DNA from: Setophaga petechia
Lineage: Eukaryota > Chordata > Aves > Passeriformes > Parulidae
Reading direction: 5' to 3'
Length of the DNA: 64,000 bases
Assembly: GCA_024362935.1 (NCBI GenBank)
Contig: JANCRA010000019.1
Coordinates: 2,972,501-3,036,500 of the forward strand
Shown: in pieces, positions 62,928 to 64,000 of the stretch
Layout: every line of letters begins with the position of its first letter
How positions within the stretch are numbered: position 1 is the first letter of the stretch
The notes under the pieces: model-generated
The model's input: the letters and a program-made list of their open reading frames with translations, nothing else
The model's database searches: none
What the model was told of the DNA's origin: nothing
Position numbers and translations under genes: made by a program

Positions 62928-63954
62928 TGCATTGAGTTTGTGTGGCCACATTTTCGTAGCAGGAGGTTGCAGGGGTGGTTTCTATGACACACTGCTGAAA
63001 GCTTTCCCCATGTCCTAGAGAGCCAATGCCACCCAGCTCCAGGACAGACCCACTGCCAGACAAGGCCAAATCCATGAGTGATGGTGACAGCATCTCAGGG
63101 ATACCAGAGTTAAAAATGGCAGCAAAAAACTGTTTATTTGCAGTCAGAGGGAGATATGAGATGAGAATATGCGAGAGCAACAGTTCTGCAGACAACAAGG
63201 TCAGTGCAGAAGAAGGGGGAGGAGGTGCTCCAGACACCAGATGTGAGATTCCCTGGTAGCCCATGGTGCAGATCATGATGAGGCAGCTGTGTCCCTGCAG
63301 CCCATGGAGGATCACAGGGACGCAGAGATCCACCTGCAGCCCACAGAGGATCACAGGGATGCAGAGATGCACCTGCAGCCCATGGAGGATCCTGTGCTGG
63401 AGCAGGTGCACAACCAAAGGAGGCTGTGATCCCATGGGAAGTCCACGCTGGAGCAGGTTCACTGGCAGGACTTGACGCCCCATGAAGAGCACACGCTGGA
63501 GAAGGACTGTCCCCCATGGGAGGAGCCCACATTAGAGCAGAGAAAGAGTGTGAGGAGTCCTCCCCCTGCGGAGGAAGGAGTGGCAGACACACCGTGTGAT
63601 GAACTGACTGGAGCCCCCATTCCCTATTCTCCCTGAGCCCCTGTAGGCAAGGAGGTAATGAAAATCATGAGTAAAGTCAAGCCTGCAGATAAGGGAGGGA
63701 TGGTGGGAAGGTGTTTTAAGATTTGGGTTTTTTTCTTGTTTTCCTACTCTGATTTTATAGCTAATAAATTTCACTAATTTCTTCAAGTTGAGGTTGCTTT
63801 TTACTGTGACAGCAACCAATGAGTGATCTCTCCCTGTTCTTTCCACAAGCTGTGAGCCTTTTATTATATTTTCTTTCCCTTGTCTGCTTGAGGTCATGAG
63901 GGATAGAGCAGCTTCGGTGGGTACCTGGCACCTAGCCAGGGTAAATGCACCATA
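62928..63954 (+). mobile_element. Solo LTR, avian ERVL-like family
   Basis: This GC-richer block starts near tgcattgagtttgtgtggcc and ends near agccagggtaaatgcaccat. It carries ctggagcaggt-type motifs, the gtgtgaggagtcctccccct block shared with the element at 14380-15305, and a TAATAAA signal at 63762-63768. Unlike that copy it keeps the 5' section (gagccaatgccacccagctc region). It contains a 39-bp unit repeated three times at 63294-63410. No flanking retroviral genes and no clear target duplication are visible. Long antisense frames (62827-63492, 63134-63592) come from its GC-rich repeats and are not genes. Confidence 0.85.
63294..63410 (+). repeat. 39-bp tandem repeat, three copies, inside the LTR
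   Basis: Units start cctgcagccca at 63294, 63333 and 63372; the third diverges after about 20 bases. Because 39 is a multiple of three, the repeat gives a repetitive antisense peptide and inflates open-frame length. Confidence 0.9.
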
Positions 63955-64000
63955 AATATAAATATCATAAGTAATCCAAACTAGTTACATCTCAATCTTT

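Noticed and set aside
62827..63492. 221-codon minus-strand open frame, the longest in the window
   Set aside because: It lies antisense in a GC-rich LTR and its repetitive middle comes from a 39-bp tandem repeat. No gene features.
63134..63592. 152-codon minus-strand open frame
   Set aside because: Another antisense frame of the same LTR.

Overview
The window looks like AT-rich, non-coding DNA from a bird, most likely a passerine. The evidence is repeats recognised by eye: several CR1 LINE pieces (21829-21998, 22664-22799, 52628-52750, 56980-57043 and a long internal piece at 16310-17770), long terminal repeats of avian endogenous retrovirus families (14380-15305, 30080-30635, 62928-63954), and a solo LTR resembling a passerine ERVK family (17026-17420) with a perfect 6-bp target-site duplication. 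There are no operons, ribosome binding sites or long open frames. The longest open frames (221, 171 and 152 codons) run antisense through LTRs and are artefacts.

Reading the minus strand for splice signals instead of long frames gives a chain of short exon-like segments: a polypyrimidine-AG acceptor, one open frame and a GT donor. The best are 48569-48662, 31781-31900 and 24794-24947, then 37768-37887, 36516-36643, 34575-34784 and 4340-4424. Several encode Lys/Glu-rich, coiled-coil-like peptides. Reading phases agree across 36.6 kb to 34.7 kb to 31.8 kb, and again to a weaker candidate at 28.3 kb. Three of these segments carry an in-frame stop or a one-base frameshift. My reading is that the window lies inside a large minus-strand host gene for a coiled-coil protein that I cannot name, and that it may be decaying into a pseudogene in this lineage. 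This is inferred by eye and needs a protein search and RNA-seq to confirm.

Layout. 1-14 kb: AT-rich sequence with weak exon candidates and a 15-bp-stem hairpin. 14-18 kb: repeat cluster (ERVL-like LTR, CR1 split by an ERVK LTR, CpG-decayed tRNA-Gly). 18-31 kb: CR1 ends, an 80-nt hairpin, the clearest coiled-coil exon, a 61-bp tandem duplication and another LTR. 31-49 kb: the main group of candidate exons, with a perfect 24-bp-stem hairpin, a (CA)25 tract and a 177-bp near-identical direct repeat. 49-64 kb: mostly empty AT-rich DNA with CR1 scraps, simple repeats and a terminal LTR.

No exciting new system such as a CRISPR array, defence island or gene cluster is visible. The most interesting signals are the possibly broken multi-exon gene, three strong hairpins and the nested transposon insertion.
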